Part shown: positions 18,894 to 28,326 of the stretch, piece by piece
Layout: every line of letters starts with the position of its first letter
Numbering within the stretch: position 1 is the first letter of the stretch
Assembly: GCF_963678165.1 (NCBI RefSeq)
Contig: NZ_OY782755.1
Coordinates: 310,001-374,000, forward strand
Length of the DNA stretch: 64,000 bases
Reading direction: 5' to 3'
Source: an uncultured Acetobacteroides sp.
Lineage (GTDB): Bacteria; Bacteroidota; Bacteroidia; Bacteroidales; ZOR0009
Translations under genes and position numbers: made by a program
Notes under the pieces: generated by a model
What the model saw: the letters and a program-made list of their open reading frames with translations, nothing else
The model's database searches: none
What the model was told of the DNA's origin: nothing

Positions 18894-20222
18894 TTAGGCA
18901 ATGGATTTGTTAGGCTTTGTCCTGCCAACCAAAAGCAGGAAGGATACCAGCCCCAGCACAAAGAAGATGGCGATGGAGAGCACCGAGTAGCGCATGCTGC
19001 CCGTAATGGCCTCGATGATGCCGAACATGAAGGTGCCCAAAACGGTTGCCATCTTCTCCAGCACGTCGTAGAAGCTGAAGTAGGAGGTGTGGTCGGTGGT
19101 TTCGGGCAGCATCTTCGAGTAGGTCGATCGCGCCAGCGACTGCGTACCGCCCATCACCAGCCCGATTATGATGGCGGCAACGATAAAGCCGCCGGTACCC
19201 CTAATGGCAAAGGCGTAGATGCAAACGGCAATCCAGATAACCAGCGATGCCAGCAGCGCCTGCATGTTGCCAATCTTCTCCGATAGGCGGGCAAACGACC
19301 ATGCCCCGGCAATGCCCACCAGCTGAATAACCAGAATGGTGCCTATCAGCACATCCTCCTTTACCCCCAGCTGCTTTTCGCCGTAGCTGGCCGCCATAAA
19401 CATGGTGGTTAGCAACCCCATCATGGTGAAGAAGAACCCGATCAGGAATACGGTAAGCCGGTACGACTTTATCACCTTCTTGAAAGTCTGCCGGAGCTCG
19501 CGGTAGCCGTTTAGTAGAACTTTTTCCTTTCGCTTGCGCTTCCTTAGCGTGTACTTTGGGAGAGCCTCGAAGGTAATCTGCGAGAATCCCAGCCACCATA
19601 GGAATACGGTAACAAACGATATCTGGGCTGGAAGCGGGGAGCCATGCGCTATTCCGAATAGTCCCGGCTGCATGATCATAAAAAGGTTGAACAGCAGCAG
19701 CACTACCCCGCCCAGGTAGCCCAGCGAGTACCCTCGCGCGCTGATGCGATCCTGCATATCCTCGCTGGCTATCACCGGAAGAAACGAGTTGTAGAAGACG
19801 ATGCTGCCGCCGTAGCCGATGGTTCCGAGGGTGAACGCAATAGTCCCCAGCTCGATGGTGTTTTTGTTGAAGAAGAAAAGCGCCCCGCACGATACTGATC
19901 CGATGAGCGTAAAGGTCTTCATAAAGGCCCGCCGGCGCCCCGTGTAATCGGCAAACGAGGAGAGCAGCGGCGACAGGATTGCCACGAAGAGGTAGGCAAA
20001 GGCGATAGACCACGAGTAGAGTACGGTATTTACGATCTCGTGCCCAAAGAACGAAACCGTGTAGCTGCCATTGGTGCGCGTTACCGAGTTGAAGTATATG
20101 GGGAAGATGGTGGAGGCAATGGTTAGCTGGTAAACCGAGTTCGCCCAATCGTACATCACCCAGCCGCGGACAACCTTCGGGTCGTTTCTAACTATTGGTA
20201 GTGCTGCGTTTCGGTTCATCAT
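18894..20222 (-). CDS. MFS transporter, UMF1/Atg22-like family
   Basis: A 442-residue inner-membrane permease with about twelve hydrophobic segments. The N-terminal signature VVRGWVMYDWANSVYQLTIASTIFPIYF is characteristic of the UMF1 (Vps22/Atg22-related) family. A loop motif FADYTGRRRAFMK fits the MFS A-like motif between helices 2 and 3, and GGTQSLARSTYSKMLP is conserved in the second half. Substrate is unknown; fungal relatives export amino acids from vacuoles, but that does not transfer safely. It stands alone, divergent from the sodium symporter gene at 20498. Confidence 0.88.
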   Translation of the reverse strand: MMNRNAALPIVRNDPKVVRGWVMYDWANSVYQLTIASTIFPIYFNSVTRTNGSYTVSFFGHEIVNTVLYSWSIAFAYLFVAILSPLLSSFADYTGRRRAFMKTFTLIGSVSCGALFFFNKNTIELGTIAFTLGTIGYGGSIVFYNSFLPVIASEDMQDRISARGYSLGYLGGVVLLLFNLFMIMQPGLFGIAHGSPLPAQISFVTVFLWWLGFSQITFEALPKYTLRKRKRKEKVLLNGYRELRQTFKKVIKSYRLTVFLIGFFFTMMGLLTTMFMAASYGEKQLGVKEDVLIGTILVIQLVGIAGAWSFARLSEKIGNMQALLASLVIWIAVCIYAFAIRGTGGFIVAAIIIGLVMGGTQSLARSTYSKMLPETTDHTSYFSFYDVLEKMATVLGTFMFGIIEAITGSMRYSVLSIAIFFVLGLVSFLLLVGRTKPNKSIA

Positions 20223-20497
20223 CGTTCAGGTTTTGCTTCTGGGTTTTTACAGGATAAAGATAGCTATACCGTAAGCAAATGCACGCGGTTTATTGAGGTC
20301 GTAGAATTCTATCTGACCATTAGAAACAATTACTCTCACATGAAAACTCTGATTATCGGGGTGCTTATATGGAGCGCTGCTGAACAAAAGAACCAATGGT
20401 GCGGTTTGAATATAGAGCGGCTCCAGAAAGCTTGAAAAGGTTTATTCCACCGCATCTGCCAGTGATTGTTCGTCATGTTAATCAAAAACGATAGAAG

Positions 20498-22126
20498 ATG
20501 AAATTTAACGCTTTAGACTACATCATCCTCATCGGCTACATCCTCATTATACTTGGGATTGGCCTAGGAGTAGCTAGGGAAAAGAAGGGAAAGAAGAAGA
20601 ACACCTCCGACTACTTTCTTGCAAGCAAAGGGCTACCCTGGTGGATAATCGGATCGTCGCTTATTGCGAGCAACATCTCGGCCGAGCAGTTCATTGGCAT
20701 GTCGGGATCGGGCTTTGCCATCGGAATGGGCATTGCATCGTACGAGTTTATGGCCGCCATTACGCTGATTATTGTTGCCGTGTTCTTCCTTCCCATCTTC
20801 CTTAAGATGGGCATCTTTACCATGCCCGAGTTCCTGGAGCAGCGCTACGACAATAGGGTAAAAACAACCATGGCCATCTTCTGGCTGGCTGTCTTTATTT
20901 TTGTAAACCTAGCCTCCATCCTCTACCTAGGCGCACTTACCATCAAGAACGTCATCTTCGAGGGCAAGGACCTGCTCATCATGGGGTACAATGTCGATCC
21001 TCTTTGGTTCGGTATCATTGCGCTGGGTGCATTCTCTGCCACGTACTCGATATACGGAGGCCTAAAGTCGGTAGCCATGACCGATGTGGTTCAGGTAGTC
21101 TTTCTGATTGGTGGCGGATTGTTTACCACCTACGTGGCGCTTCAGTACCTTGGCGATAACGGCAACGCCTTCGATGGCTTTATTAAACTTACCGAGAAGG
21201 CACCCGAGAAGTTCGACATGATTCTGAGCAAGGACAATCCTCAGTACTCGAACCTGCCAGGCATAAGCGTGCTTATTGGAGGAATGTGGATTGCCAACCT
21301 CTACTACTGGGGATGCAACCAGTACATTATCCAGCGTGCGCTGGCCGCAAAGAGCGTCAAGGAGGCACAGTCGGGGCTTGCGTTTGCTGGAATCCTTAAG
21401 CTCCTCCTTCCCCTAATAGTTGTTATCCCCGGAATCGTGGCATTTGTCATCAATAGCGATCCCACCAATGTGCACCACAACGAGATTGCCAAACCCGATG
21501 CCGCCTACCCCTGGCTGCTGCACAACTTTGTGCCCAACGGGGTTAAAGGCTTAGCCTTTGCGGCGCTGGTGGCCGCTATCGTCAGCTCGCTGGCCTCCAT
21601 GATGAACAGCATCTCCACCATCTTTACCATGGATATCTACAACTGCTACATCAAGAAGGATGCCTCGCAAACCCACCTTGTTAAGGTGGGTCGAATTACG
21701 GCTGGGGTAGCGCTCCTTATTGCCATTCCAGTAGCCATTCTGCTCCAGAACCTCGACCAAGCCTTCCAGTATATCCAGGAGTTTACCGGCTTTATAAGCC
21801 CTGGTGCACTCGCCATCTTCCTTCTAGGCTTCTTCTGGAAAAAAGCAACCGCAAATGGCGCGCTTTTCGCCGCCTTGGGCACCTTCATATTCTCGGCGTT
21901 GCTGAAGTTTGCCACGCCAGATCTTCCTTTTATGGATAGAATGATGGTTGTCTTCTTCATCTGCGTTCTGATAATGGTTATTGCCGCATACATCGAAAAG
22001 AAGCCGGTGACTAGCGCCAAGTCCATCATCTACGACAGGAGTATGCTCGTTACCGGAAGGGGGTTCAAGATTGCCTCGTTCTTTATAATTGCATTTCTAA
22101 TATTTATCTACATTATTTGGTGGTAG
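20498..22126 (+). CDS. sodium:solute symporter (SSS family, SGLT-like)
   Basis: A 542-residue permease with about 13-14 membrane helices. It starts at MKFNALDYIILIGYIL. Visible SSS features include SDYFLASKGLPWWIIGSSLIASNISAE near helix 2, GGLKSVAMTDVVQ near residue 190 and the sodium-site-like segment ALVAAIVSSLASMMNSISTIFTMD near 350-375. Relatives move sugars, myo-inositol or sialic acid with sodium. No linked catabolic gene reveals the substrate. Followed by a strong terminator, so it is probably monocistronic. Confidence 0.9.
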   Translation: MKFNALDYIILIGYILIILGIGLGVAREKKGKKKNTSDYFLASKGLPWWIIGSSLIASNISAEQFIGMSGSGFAIGMGIASYEFMAAITLIIVAVFFLPIFLKMGIFTMPEFLEQRYDNRVKTTMAIFWLAVFIFVNLASILYLGALTIKNVIFEGKDLLIMGYNVDPLWFGIIALGAFSATYSIYGGLKSVAMTDVVQVVFLIGGGLFTTYVALQYLGDNGNAFDGFIKLTEKAPEKFDMILSKDNPQYSNLPGISVLIGGMWIANLYYWGCNQYIIQRALAAKSVKEAQSGLAFAGILKLLLPLIVVIPGIVAFVINSDPTNVHHNEIAKPDAAYPWLLHNFVPNGVKGLAFAALVAAIVSSLASMMNSISTIFTMDIYNCYIKKDASQTHLVKVGRITAGVALLIAIPVAILLQNLDQAFQYIQEFTGFISPGALAIFLLGFFWKKATANGALFAALGTFIFSALLKFATPDLPFMDRMMVVFFICVLIMVIAAYIEKKPVTSAKSIIYDRSMLVTGRGFKIASFFIIAFLIFIYIIWW

Positions 22127-22142
22127 TAGCATCGCCAATAAC

Positions 22143-22180
22143 AAGTAAAAACGCCCGAAGAAATTCGGGCGTTTTTACTT
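22143..22180. terminator. strong bidirectional terminator after the symporter
   Basis: A perfect 17-bp inverted repeat (AAGTAAAAACGCCCGAA and its complement) with a GAAA loop, starting 17 bp after the symporter stop. The GC core CGCCCGAA is flanked by A5 and T5, so it can work on both strands. Confidence 0.92.
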
Positions 22181-22434
22181 GGCAATTACTCAATCTGAAT
22201 AGCTTTTACGATGATCCTATTGGGGGGATTAGAGGTCATATTTCAGAATAACTTATGCTAACTGCTCGTTGAGGCTGACAAACGATGGCAAAGCCACTAC
22301 TAGTAGCATTCGAATAGGGGTTGATTGTGTTTGCCGAGGTATTTCCATCGTATGAATAAGCCGTAAAATTAGCAGGAAATGCTGCTCTACATTTGGTTCG
22401 GATAAATCAATATCACCTAACGAAACCCGACCAG

Positions 22435-24843
22435 ATGAAAGTACAAATCGTAATACGGACAACTATACTCCTAGCTATAGCGCTAGTGCCGTTTTATGCA
22501 GGTGCGCAGCAGATTCGTAGAAAAGCACAAATTACTTTTACAGCTACAAAACCTAAGATAGATGGAGCGCTAACCGACTCGGTTTGGGCTAAGGCTGCGC
22601 CGCTTACCGGCTACACCCAGCATAAGCCCAATAGGCTGGAGCCCGCTAAGCTTAAAACCGAGGTGCGGCTGATGTACGACAAGTCCTCCATCTATGTGTA
22701 TGCGCAATTGGAGGATACCGCCGCGCTTAAAATTGCTAAGCAGCTGGGGCCTCGCGATTCGTTTGACGATCCCAACTGCGACCTGTTCGGCATTGGCTTT
22801 AGCCCCTACAACGATGGGATAACCACTTACTACTTCCATGTTTCGGCAGCGGGGGTACAGTCCGACCAAAAGGTAACCGGAACCACCTACGATAGATCGT
22901 GGAATGCGGTATGGTATAGCGCGGTTAAGCGATACGATTGGGGTTGGTCGGTTGAGATGGAGATTCCCCTTACCCAGCTGCGATTTTCATCGGCGAATGG
23001 GGTATGGGGTTTCAACATTTGGCGCAACATTAAGCGTAGCCAGGAGTGGGACACCTACAATCCGGTAGATGTTAACATCGAAGGGAAAAACAACCAGGAG
23101 GCCAACCTCGTTGGGTTCGACAAACTGAGGATGCCCTTCCGCCTATCGCTAACGCCTTACCTATCGTACTCTACCGAGCGCAGCAACCGCGGTACGGACA
23201 ATACGCTTAAGGGTGGGCTTGACCTTCGCTACGGCATCTCGGATGGCTTCACCCTCGATATGATGGTTATCCCCGATTTCAGTCAGGTGCGATCGGACGA
23301 TGTGCAGCTTAACCTTAGTACTGTAGAGCAGCACTTCGACGAGAATCGCCAGTTCTTCAACGAGGGTTCAGAACTCTTCTCGCGTGGTGGTATCTTCTAC
23401 TCACGCCGTATTGGGAGCAGCCCGTTGTACTCCTCCAAAGCATACCAAAATCTTCAGCCCAATGAGGTGGTTAAGGAGATGCCCTCAGCTACCTCCATCA
23501 TTAATGCTACAAAGATTTCGGGCAGAACCAAGGGCGGTTTAGGAATCGGCTTCCTGAATGCGCTTACCGGCGATACCTACGCTGAGGTTAGAAACGCATC
23601 AACCGGTAGAACCCGCGAGGTAAACGTGCAGCCGCTTACCAACTACAACGTCAGCGTTGTTGATATTCCGTTTAGGAACAGCTCCTACCTGTCGGTGATA
23701 AACGGCAACATGCTGCTACCCAACAACCGCTTTACGGCAAACACTTCGGCAGTCGATTTCTACCTAGCCAGCAAGTCGCAGTCGTACGCGCTAAAGGGGG
23801 CGGTGCAGTACGCCCTGCAGGCCGATTCGGGCAGCGTAAGCAACGATGGCTACGCCTACCAGTTAAGCGCGCTTAAGACTGCGGGCAAGCTGCGCATCGA
23901 GCTCTCGAATACGCTCTACCAGAATACCTACAACCACTCGTACTTGGGCTACCTCGATCAGAACAACCGCATCATCAACTTTGGAAAGGTGCAGTATGTA
24001 TCGTACGATAGAAGCGGGAACCTTAAGTACCGCACCCTTCTCTTCAACTTTACCAACGAGCTGCTGTACCGCCCAACGCGCTACTCGCGCAACGAGTTTA
24101 CCCTATCGGGAGGGTTAACCTTTACCAACGAGCTGCACTTCGAGCTGGAGACATCGGTAACGCCAGGGGTTAAGTACGACTACTTCGAGCCCCGTCAGCC
24201 GGGCTACAAGTACGCCGAGCCGCGCGCCATCTGGACCGGGTTTACCTTTAACACCGATACTCGAAAAAAGCTGTCGATAAGTAAAATGCTTATTGGCTAC
24301 TGGGTTGCCGAAAGGTACGATAAGAGCACCTTCTACCTTCAGGTAAATCCGAGCCTGCGCTTTAACGATAGGCTGGCCTCCACCATTGGCTTTTTCGGTA
24401 CGTTCAACGAAAACGCCATCGGCTTTGCCGAAACCGATGCTGTGTCGGGAGTTCCGGTATTTGGCCGACGCGATATCAAGAACTACGAGCAGTCGGCCCA
24501 GTTGAGCTACATCATATCGAGGAATGCCTACACCAACATACGCGCCCGCTACAACTGGACCAGCGTTCGCTACAAGCAGTTTTACCATCTGAAAGAGGAT
24601 GGATGGGTAGATGGAATTGACTTTTTGCAAAACAGAGATATCAACTACACCGCTGCGAGTATTGAGGCGAGCTTTGCCTGGACCTTTGCCCCCGGCAGCC
24701 AGCTGTCGGTAATGTACCGCAAGAGCTTCGACGACTACCAGCTGATGAAGCCGATCGCCTACATGGATAACATCCGGCGAATGGGCGATATGCCGCAGCG
24801 CGACCTGATCTCGTTCAGGGTTATCTACTACTGGGGTTCCTAG
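22435..24843 (+). CDS. DUF5916 outer-membrane protein with CBM9-like N-terminus
   Basis: About 802 residues from ATG 22435, chosen because it begins the signal peptide MKVQIVIRTTILLAIALVPF directly. Another in-frame ATG 42 bp upstream would bury it. After the signal comes a family-9 carbohydrate-binding-like domain (KPKIDGALTDSVWAKAAPLTGYTQ to about residue 210). The long C-terminal part is a DUF5916 beta-barrel with DFSQVRSDDVQLNLSTVEQHFDENRQFFNEGSELFSR. Such proteins are common in Bacteroidota outer membranes, and their ligand is unknown. The gene is alone, with a terminator about 105 bp downstream. Confidence 0.88.
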   Translation: MKVQIVIRTTILLAIALVPFYAGAQQIRRKAQITFTATKPKIDGALTDSVWAKAAPLTGYTQHKPNRLEPAKLKTEVRLMYDKSSIYVYAQLEDTAALKIAKQLGPRDSFDDPNCDLFGIGFSPYNDGITTYYFHVSAAGVQSDQKVTGTTYDRSWNAVWYSAVKRYDWGWSVEMEIPLTQLRFSSANGVWGFNIWRNIKRSQEWDTYNPVDVNIEGKNNQEANLVGFDKLRMPFRLSLTPYLSYSTERSNRGTDNTLKGGLDLRYGISDGFTLDMMVIPDFSQVRSDDVQLNLSTVEQHFDENRQFFNEGSELFSRGGIFYSRRIGSSPLYSSKAYQNLQPNEVVKEMPSATSIINATKISGRTKGGLGIGFLNALTGDTYAEVRNASTGRTREVNVQPLTNYNVSVVDIPFRNSSYLSVINGNMLLPNNRFTANTSAVDFYLASKSQSYALKGAVQYALQADSGSVSNDGYAYQLSALKTAGKLRIELSNTLYQNTYNHSYLGYLDQNNRIINFGKVQYVSYDRSGNLKYRTLLFNFTNELLYRPTRYSRNEFTLSGGLTFTNELHFELETSVTPGVKYDYFEPRQPGYKYAEPRAIWTGFTFNTDTRKKLSISKMLIGYWVAERYDKSTFYLQVNPSLRFNDRLASTIGFFGTFNENAIGFAETDAVSGVPVFGRRDIKNYEQSAQLSYIISRNAYTNIRARYNWTSVRYKQFYHLKEDGWVDGIDFLQNRDINYTAASIEASFAWTFAPGSQLSVMYRKSFDDYQLMKPIAYMDNIRRMGDMPQRDLISFRVIYYWGS

Positions 24844-24947
24844 AAAAGATAGCTCCGCAAAGTCAACTATGTTGCCGATTGGTTGTTTATTTGAATGAGC
24901 TGATACGTTATTATCGTTTGTAATTGTATTATGCTTTATTCAGCTGC

Positions 24948-24979
24948 AAAGGGAGGATTCTGTGAAGGAGCCTCCCTTT
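24948..24979 (+). terminator. hairpin terminator after the DUF5916 gene
   Basis: AAAGGGAGG ... CCTCCCTTT inverted repeat with a 14-nt loop. It lies about 105 bp after the DUF5916 stop. Confidence 0.7.
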
Positions 24980-25003
24980 AACGTGTTCGCAAGCAATTAG
25001 ACT

Positions 25004-25129
25004 TTAGAAGTTAGATCTTAGCTGGTGCCCTAGCTTCAGGGCGAATAGGTTGTCAACCTCCGCTTCCATCTCCGTTCGGCTATTGGCTCTAGCCTCAGAC
25101 TGGGGATATACAAGCCAATTATAATTCTG
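25004..25129 (-). pseudogene. C-terminal gene remnant (41 codons)
   Basis: On the minus strand an open stretch reads QNYNWLVYPQ ... TEMEAEVDNLFALKLGHQL and ends in a stop at 25004-25006. It has protein-like composition but no start codon and is preceded in frame by TAA. Just upstream in another frame is GAGYTQFNRIIIG, so a frameshift may split the relic. I cannot name the family. The heptamer-like TCTAACTTCTAAAG overlaps its end. Confidence 0.35.
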
Positions 25130-25544
25130 TTAAACTGCGTGTAACCAGCGCCATGCGCTACGCCGTGGCACGCTTTTGGCGCGTTAGTCCGTATGGTTCG
25201 ACATGTTGAGAACCACTCCGATCGGCTAAGTGAAGAATCCGAATGATTTTAGAATTTGGCAGTGCATCCAGAAGCTCATGTATCCACGGCATGGGCTTCT
25301 TCGTTTTTAAATCGGCAAGCGCATCCGTATGCCGATTCCCCGCTAGCTTTTCCCGGCTGAGGCTCCGTACCCCAACCGCTCTACTAGGTGGGAATGTATT
25401 TCTACATCTGTTAAACCCAGCTATTTAGCTAATATCGCAGGAGCGCCTTGTAGCAGATATTTTAGCTCCGCTCTTGACATTTGGCATGCATTTGGCGTAT
25501 CTAGCACGGGCAACAGTGCACGTATCAAATTTTAAACTGAAGCT
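25130..25544. other. intergenic region with small hairpins, no gene seen
   Basis: About 415 bp before the PepSY-like lipoprotein gene. It contains a hairpin around 25269-25299 (AGAAGCTCATG / CATGGGCTTCT) and a dyad around the GCGCCATGCGC segment near 25150. A 61-codon open frame at 25243-25428 shows no recognisable features. Confidence 0.4.
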
Positions 25545-26459
25545 ATGAGAATAAAGGCAATTCTAGTGTTGGCTGCCATCGTTGCAGCCATGCTGCTGGC
25601 ATCGTGCAGCAAGAGCGACGATGTCGCAAACACCGATGTGGTTTCGCCAACAGCCGTTAAGGCCGCCTTCGAATCGCAGTTCCCCACCGCCGGCAGCGTA
25701 AGCTGGAGCAGCGTGGACAACTTCCAGGTAGCCAGCTTTACCCTAAACTCGGCCACCAAGAGCACCACCAGCAGCGCTCATAGGTGCACCGCTTGGTACA
25801 AGGGCAACGGCAAGTGGGAGATGACCGAGATCGAGTACACCTCCGACCAGCTGCCCGACACGGTGAAGAAAGCCTACACGGCATCGGCGTACGGCGATGG
25901 CTCGTGGGCCATCGTAAAGATCGTGAAGCTGGCGAAGGCTGACGGAACAACCTTCTTCAAGTTCGAACTCTCGAAGAGCGGGCAGAACAACATGCTCCTC
26001 TACTTCGGCGCCGGCGGAAAGCTCGTTAAGGTGAAGGAGAAGAACAAGAACTACCCCGACTGCGGCAACTACCCCAACGTGGTTTCGGACTCGCTGAAGG
26101 CAGCCGTAGCCAAGCTCTACCCCACCGGCACCATCGGCGAGGTGATGCAGGGCCACTGGGGCTACTGGGTGGAGGTAAAGGATGGCGCCAACCTCTACAA
26201 CCTCTTCTTCAGCCGCAAGTACGAGTTGCTCATGTCCATCAGCGAGCTAACCCTAGCCGGGCTACCACAGGCCGTGCAGGATGCCTTTAAGTCCAGCAGC
26301 TACGCCAGCTGGACCGTCGATAAAATTAAGGGCATCACCATGCCCGGCATCACCCAGCAGCTGTACCTGCTCTTCGTATCGAAGGATAACCGCTACATGC
26401 TGCTCATCTACGGCGCCGACGGCAAGCCCTTTGGCGGGCCCAACAGCTTCGGCTACTAA
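25545..26459 (+). CDS. PepSY-like (DUF2874-type) lipoprotein
   Basis: A 304-residue lipoprotein with signal MRIKAILVLAAIVAAMLLASC, lipobox LASC and Cys21. Three related segments follow, each with a putative alpha/beta PepSY-like unit. They begin around TAVKAAFESQFPTAGSVSWS (35), DSLKAAVAKLYPTGTIGEVM (185) and QAVQDAFKSSSYASWTVDKI (245). The A-F/L..F/Y-P pattern is typical of the PepSY-like family found in Bacteroidota periplasmic proteins, whose function is unknown. It is solitary and closed by a strong terminator. Confidence 0.82.
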   Translation: MRIKAILVLAAIVAAMLLASCSKSDDVANTDVVSPTAVKAAFESQFPTAGSVSWSSVDNFQVASFTLNSATKSTTSSAHRCTAWYKGNGKWEMTEIEYTSDQLPDTVKKAYTASAYGDGSWAIVKIVKLAKADGTTFFKFELSKSGQNNMLLYFGAGGKLVKVKEKNKNYPDCGNYPNVVSDSLKAAVAKLYPTGTIGEVMQGHWGYWVEVKDGANLYNLFFSRKYELLMSISELTLAGLPQAVQDAFKSSSYASWTVDKIKGITMPGITQQLYLLFVSKDNRYMLLIYGADGKPFGGPNSFGY

Positions 26460-26493
26460 CAAACGTACAAACTTTGACCATTCATATCAGTAA

Positions 26494-26527
26494 GAGGGGG
26501 TAGCGCCGTTGGTGCTGCCCCCTTTTT
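26494..26527 (+). terminator. rho-independent terminator of the PepSY-like gene
   Basis: GGGGGTAGCGCC pairs with GGTGCTGCCCCC (two G-U pairs), followed by TTTTTT. It starts about 35 bp after the stop codon. Confidence 0.9.
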
Positions 26528-26573
26528 TGCGGATGGTCGGGCAGCCGAGGGGGATGATCGCCCCCCGCCAGCG

Positions 26574-26581
26574 CATCATTT
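26574..26581. repeat. left target-site duplication of the IS256-family element
   Basis: CATCATTT directly abuts the left end of the element and is repeated exactly at 28020-28027. Eight base pairs is the usual duplication size for IS256-family transposition. Confidence 0.9.
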
Positions 26582-26620
26582 GAGACTGTTCATGCAACTG
26601 TGTCTGCAAAATGATAACGA

Positions 26621-26628
26621 TAACTTTG
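26621..26628 (+). promoter_or_regulatory. candidate -7 box for the transposase
   Basis: TAACTTTG matches the Bacteroidota TAnnTTTG element. It lies only 6 bp before ATG 26635, so a transcript starting there would be almost leaderless. No convincing -33 TTTG is seen. Confidence 0.4.
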
Positions 26629-26634
26629 CAGACA

Positions 26635-27858
26635 ATGAAAGAGGAAGAAAAAGTAGCGAGCTTCAGCTACGAGGAATTTGAGAAGGAGGCCATCAAAGGC
26701 CTTTACGAGCGCAAGAGCCTAAGCGGCGAGAATGGGGTGTTCGCCCCGCTGCTCAAGCACTTTTTGGAGAAGGCCCTAGCGCTGGAGCTGGAGCAGCACC
26801 TGAAGGATTCGGAGGGCAACAAGCGCAACGGCGCTACCACCAAAACGGTTAAGAGCTCGAACGGCGAGTTTGAGCTCAGCCCCCCCAGAGACCGTAACGG
26901 ATCCTTTACCCCAGAGATCGTGGCCAAGCGGCAGGTGCTGCTGGACGACGAGCTCTGCGAGAAGGTGCTCTCGCTCTACGCCAAGGGGATGAGCTACGCC
27001 GACATTCGGAAGCTGCTGATGGAGGTTTACGGGCTTTCGCTCTCGCCCGCCCAGATGAGCGAGCTCACCGATCGGCTCATCCCCGAGCTGCAGGAGTGGC
27101 AGCAGCGCCCGCTGAGCCCGCTCTACGCGATAGTCTGGTTCGACGCCATCCACTTCAAGTGCCGCGAGGGCGGTGCAGTGCAGGGCAAGGCGCTCTACAA
27201 CGTCTACGCGGTCAGCCAGGAGGGCTTTCGGGAGCTGCTGGGCATCTACATTGCCGGGAGCGAGTCGGCCCGCTTCTGGCTGGAGGTGCTGCAGGATCTG
27301 CGCCTTCGGGGCGTGGAGGACATCCTGATCGCCTGCACGGATAACCTCAAGGGCTTCAGCGAGGCCATCAGCAGCACCTTTCCCGAGACGGTCATCCAGA
27401 GCTGCATCGTCCACCAGGTGCGCAGCACGCTCAAGTACGTGGTTAAAAAAGACTACAAGGCCATCACCGCCGACATGCGGGCCATCTACGGCAGCCCCAC
27501 GCTGGAGGCGGGCGAGGCGGAGCTCGAGCGCTTCGCCGAGCGCTGGGGGACGAAGTACCCCACCGCCGTCAAGAGCTGGCGGGAAAACTGGTACAAGCTG
27601 AGCTCCTTCTTCGACTTCGGCAGGGAGATCCGCCGGCTCATGTACACCACCAACCCCATCGAGGGCATCCACCGGCGCATGCGGAAGGTGACCAAGACCA
27701 AGGGGTGCTTCTCCTCCGACATGGCCATCAAGAAGCTGATATACCTCGTTATTCGGGATATCAACTCGAGCCCAAAGCGGGAAGTTGCGGGGTGGAAGCT
27801 CATCTACGGGCAGCTTTGCATTAAATTTGCCGAGCGGATGGCCAAGTTTGGAGCATGA
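26635..27858 (+). CDS. IS256-family transposase
   Basis: About 407 residues from ATG 26635 (an in-frame ATG at 26611 lies inside or before the putative promoter). It is a DDE transposase. The first catalytic Asp is in IVWFDAIHFKCRE, the second in LIACTDNLKGF and the Glu in TTNPIEGIHRRMR. The intervening C/H-rich insertion IQSCIVHQVRSTLKYV is the IS256/Mutator signature. The N-terminal third (VFAPLLKHFLEKALALELEQHL) is the DNA-binding region. The frame is complete and looks functional. Confidence 0.96.
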   Translation: MKEEEKVASFSYEEFEKEAIKGLYERKSLSGENGVFAPLLKHFLEKALALELEQHLKDSEGNKRNGATTKTVKSSNGEFELSPPRDRNGSFTPEIVAKRQVLLDDELCEKVLSLYAKGMSYADIRKLLMEVYGLSLSPAQMSELTDRLIPELQEWQQRPLSPLYAIVWFDAIHFKCREGGAVQGKALYNVYAVSQEGFRELLGIYIAGSESARFWLEVLQDLRLRGVEDILIACTDNLKGFSEAISSTFPETVIQSCIVHQVRSTLKYVVKKDYKAITADMRAIYGSPTLEAGEAELERFAERWGTKYPTAVKSWRENWYKLSSFFDFGREIRRLMYTTNPIEGIHRRMRKVTKTKGCFSSDMAIKKLIYLVIRDINSSPKREVAGWKLIYGQLCIKFAERMAKFGA

Positions 27859-27887
27859 AGAACACCCGCGAAGGAAGGCCAGGCCTC

Positions 27888-27944
27888 CTAGCGGGGCAAG
27901 GGTATACAAGTGGCTCCGTTCCTCCGCCACCCTTGCCCCGCTAG
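27888..27944. repeat. perfect 16-bp inverted repeat inside the IS
   Basis: CTAGCGGGGCAAGGGT (27888-27903) is repeated as its exact complement at 27929-27944 with a 25-nt loop. It starts 29 bp after the transposase stop. There is no T tract, so simple rho-independent termination is doubtful. It could block transcription or translation entering from outside. Confidence 0.8.
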
Positions 27945-28019
27945 CAGCCCTAACCTAAAAGGCAGGCGTAATTCCTGCTTCCGAAAAAATAGGGTAGACA
28001 CAGTTCCGTGAATAATCCC

Positions 28020-28027
28020 CATCATTT
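28020..28027. repeat. right target-site duplication
   Basis: CATCATTT, identical to 26574-26581, directly follows the right end of the IS256-family element. Confidence 0.9.
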
Positions 28028-28045
28028 GACGAAAAAGCGCAGCGC

Positions 28046-28252
28046 GATGACTAAATTGCTCAAGGCAATGACTAAATTCCACCACACGATGACTAATTTC
28101 CACGAAGCTTCGACTAAATTGCTCGAAGCAATGACTAAATTCCACCAAGCGATGATTAAATTAGTCAAGCCGATGACTAATTTGCACAAGACGGTGACTA
28201 AATAAGTCAAGCCGATGACTAATTTCCACCAGGGGATGATGAAATTGCTCCA
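28046..28252. repeat. 21-bp tandem array A
   Basis: About ten degenerate copies of a 21-bp unit of the form GATGACTAAATTCCACCAAG plus one base. Conserved positions are GACTAA and TT; some neighbours make dyads such as TTAGTCA ... TGACTAA and TTGCT ... AGCAA. An open frame with heptapeptide repeats runs through much of it, but that follows from the period being a multiple of 3. The array lies between the IS and the HTH gene. Confidence 0.9.
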
Positions 28253-28326
28253 ATTATTTGCCGATTTACGCCGATCGTTTGGGCATTTTGCGTAACTTGG
28301 GGGCAGATCATCAACCTATTATACCT

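Larger units (their letters stand above)
26582..28019 (+). mobile_element. intact IS256-family insertion sequence
   Basis: A 1438-bp element. Imperfect terminal inverted repeats of about 26 bp lie at 26582-26607 and 27994-28019; both contain AACTGTGTCT and share about 20 of 26 positions. It carries one transposase gene and is bracketed by the perfect 8-bp duplication CATCATTT. Complete ends, an uninterrupted transposase and an exact duplication point to a recent insertion. It sits between the PepSY-like terminator and a 21-bp tandem array, so no gene appears to be broken. Confidence 0.93.

Noticed and set aside
26776..27930. 384-residue open frame antisense to the transposase
   Set aside because: It is a shadow of the GC-rich transposase codons; the sense strand has complete DDE motifs.
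28008..28205. 65-residue Met-Thr-Lys heptad-repeat protein in array A
   Set aside because: It starts inside the IS end and is a by-product of the 21-bp period; it ends mid-array at an in-frame TAA.
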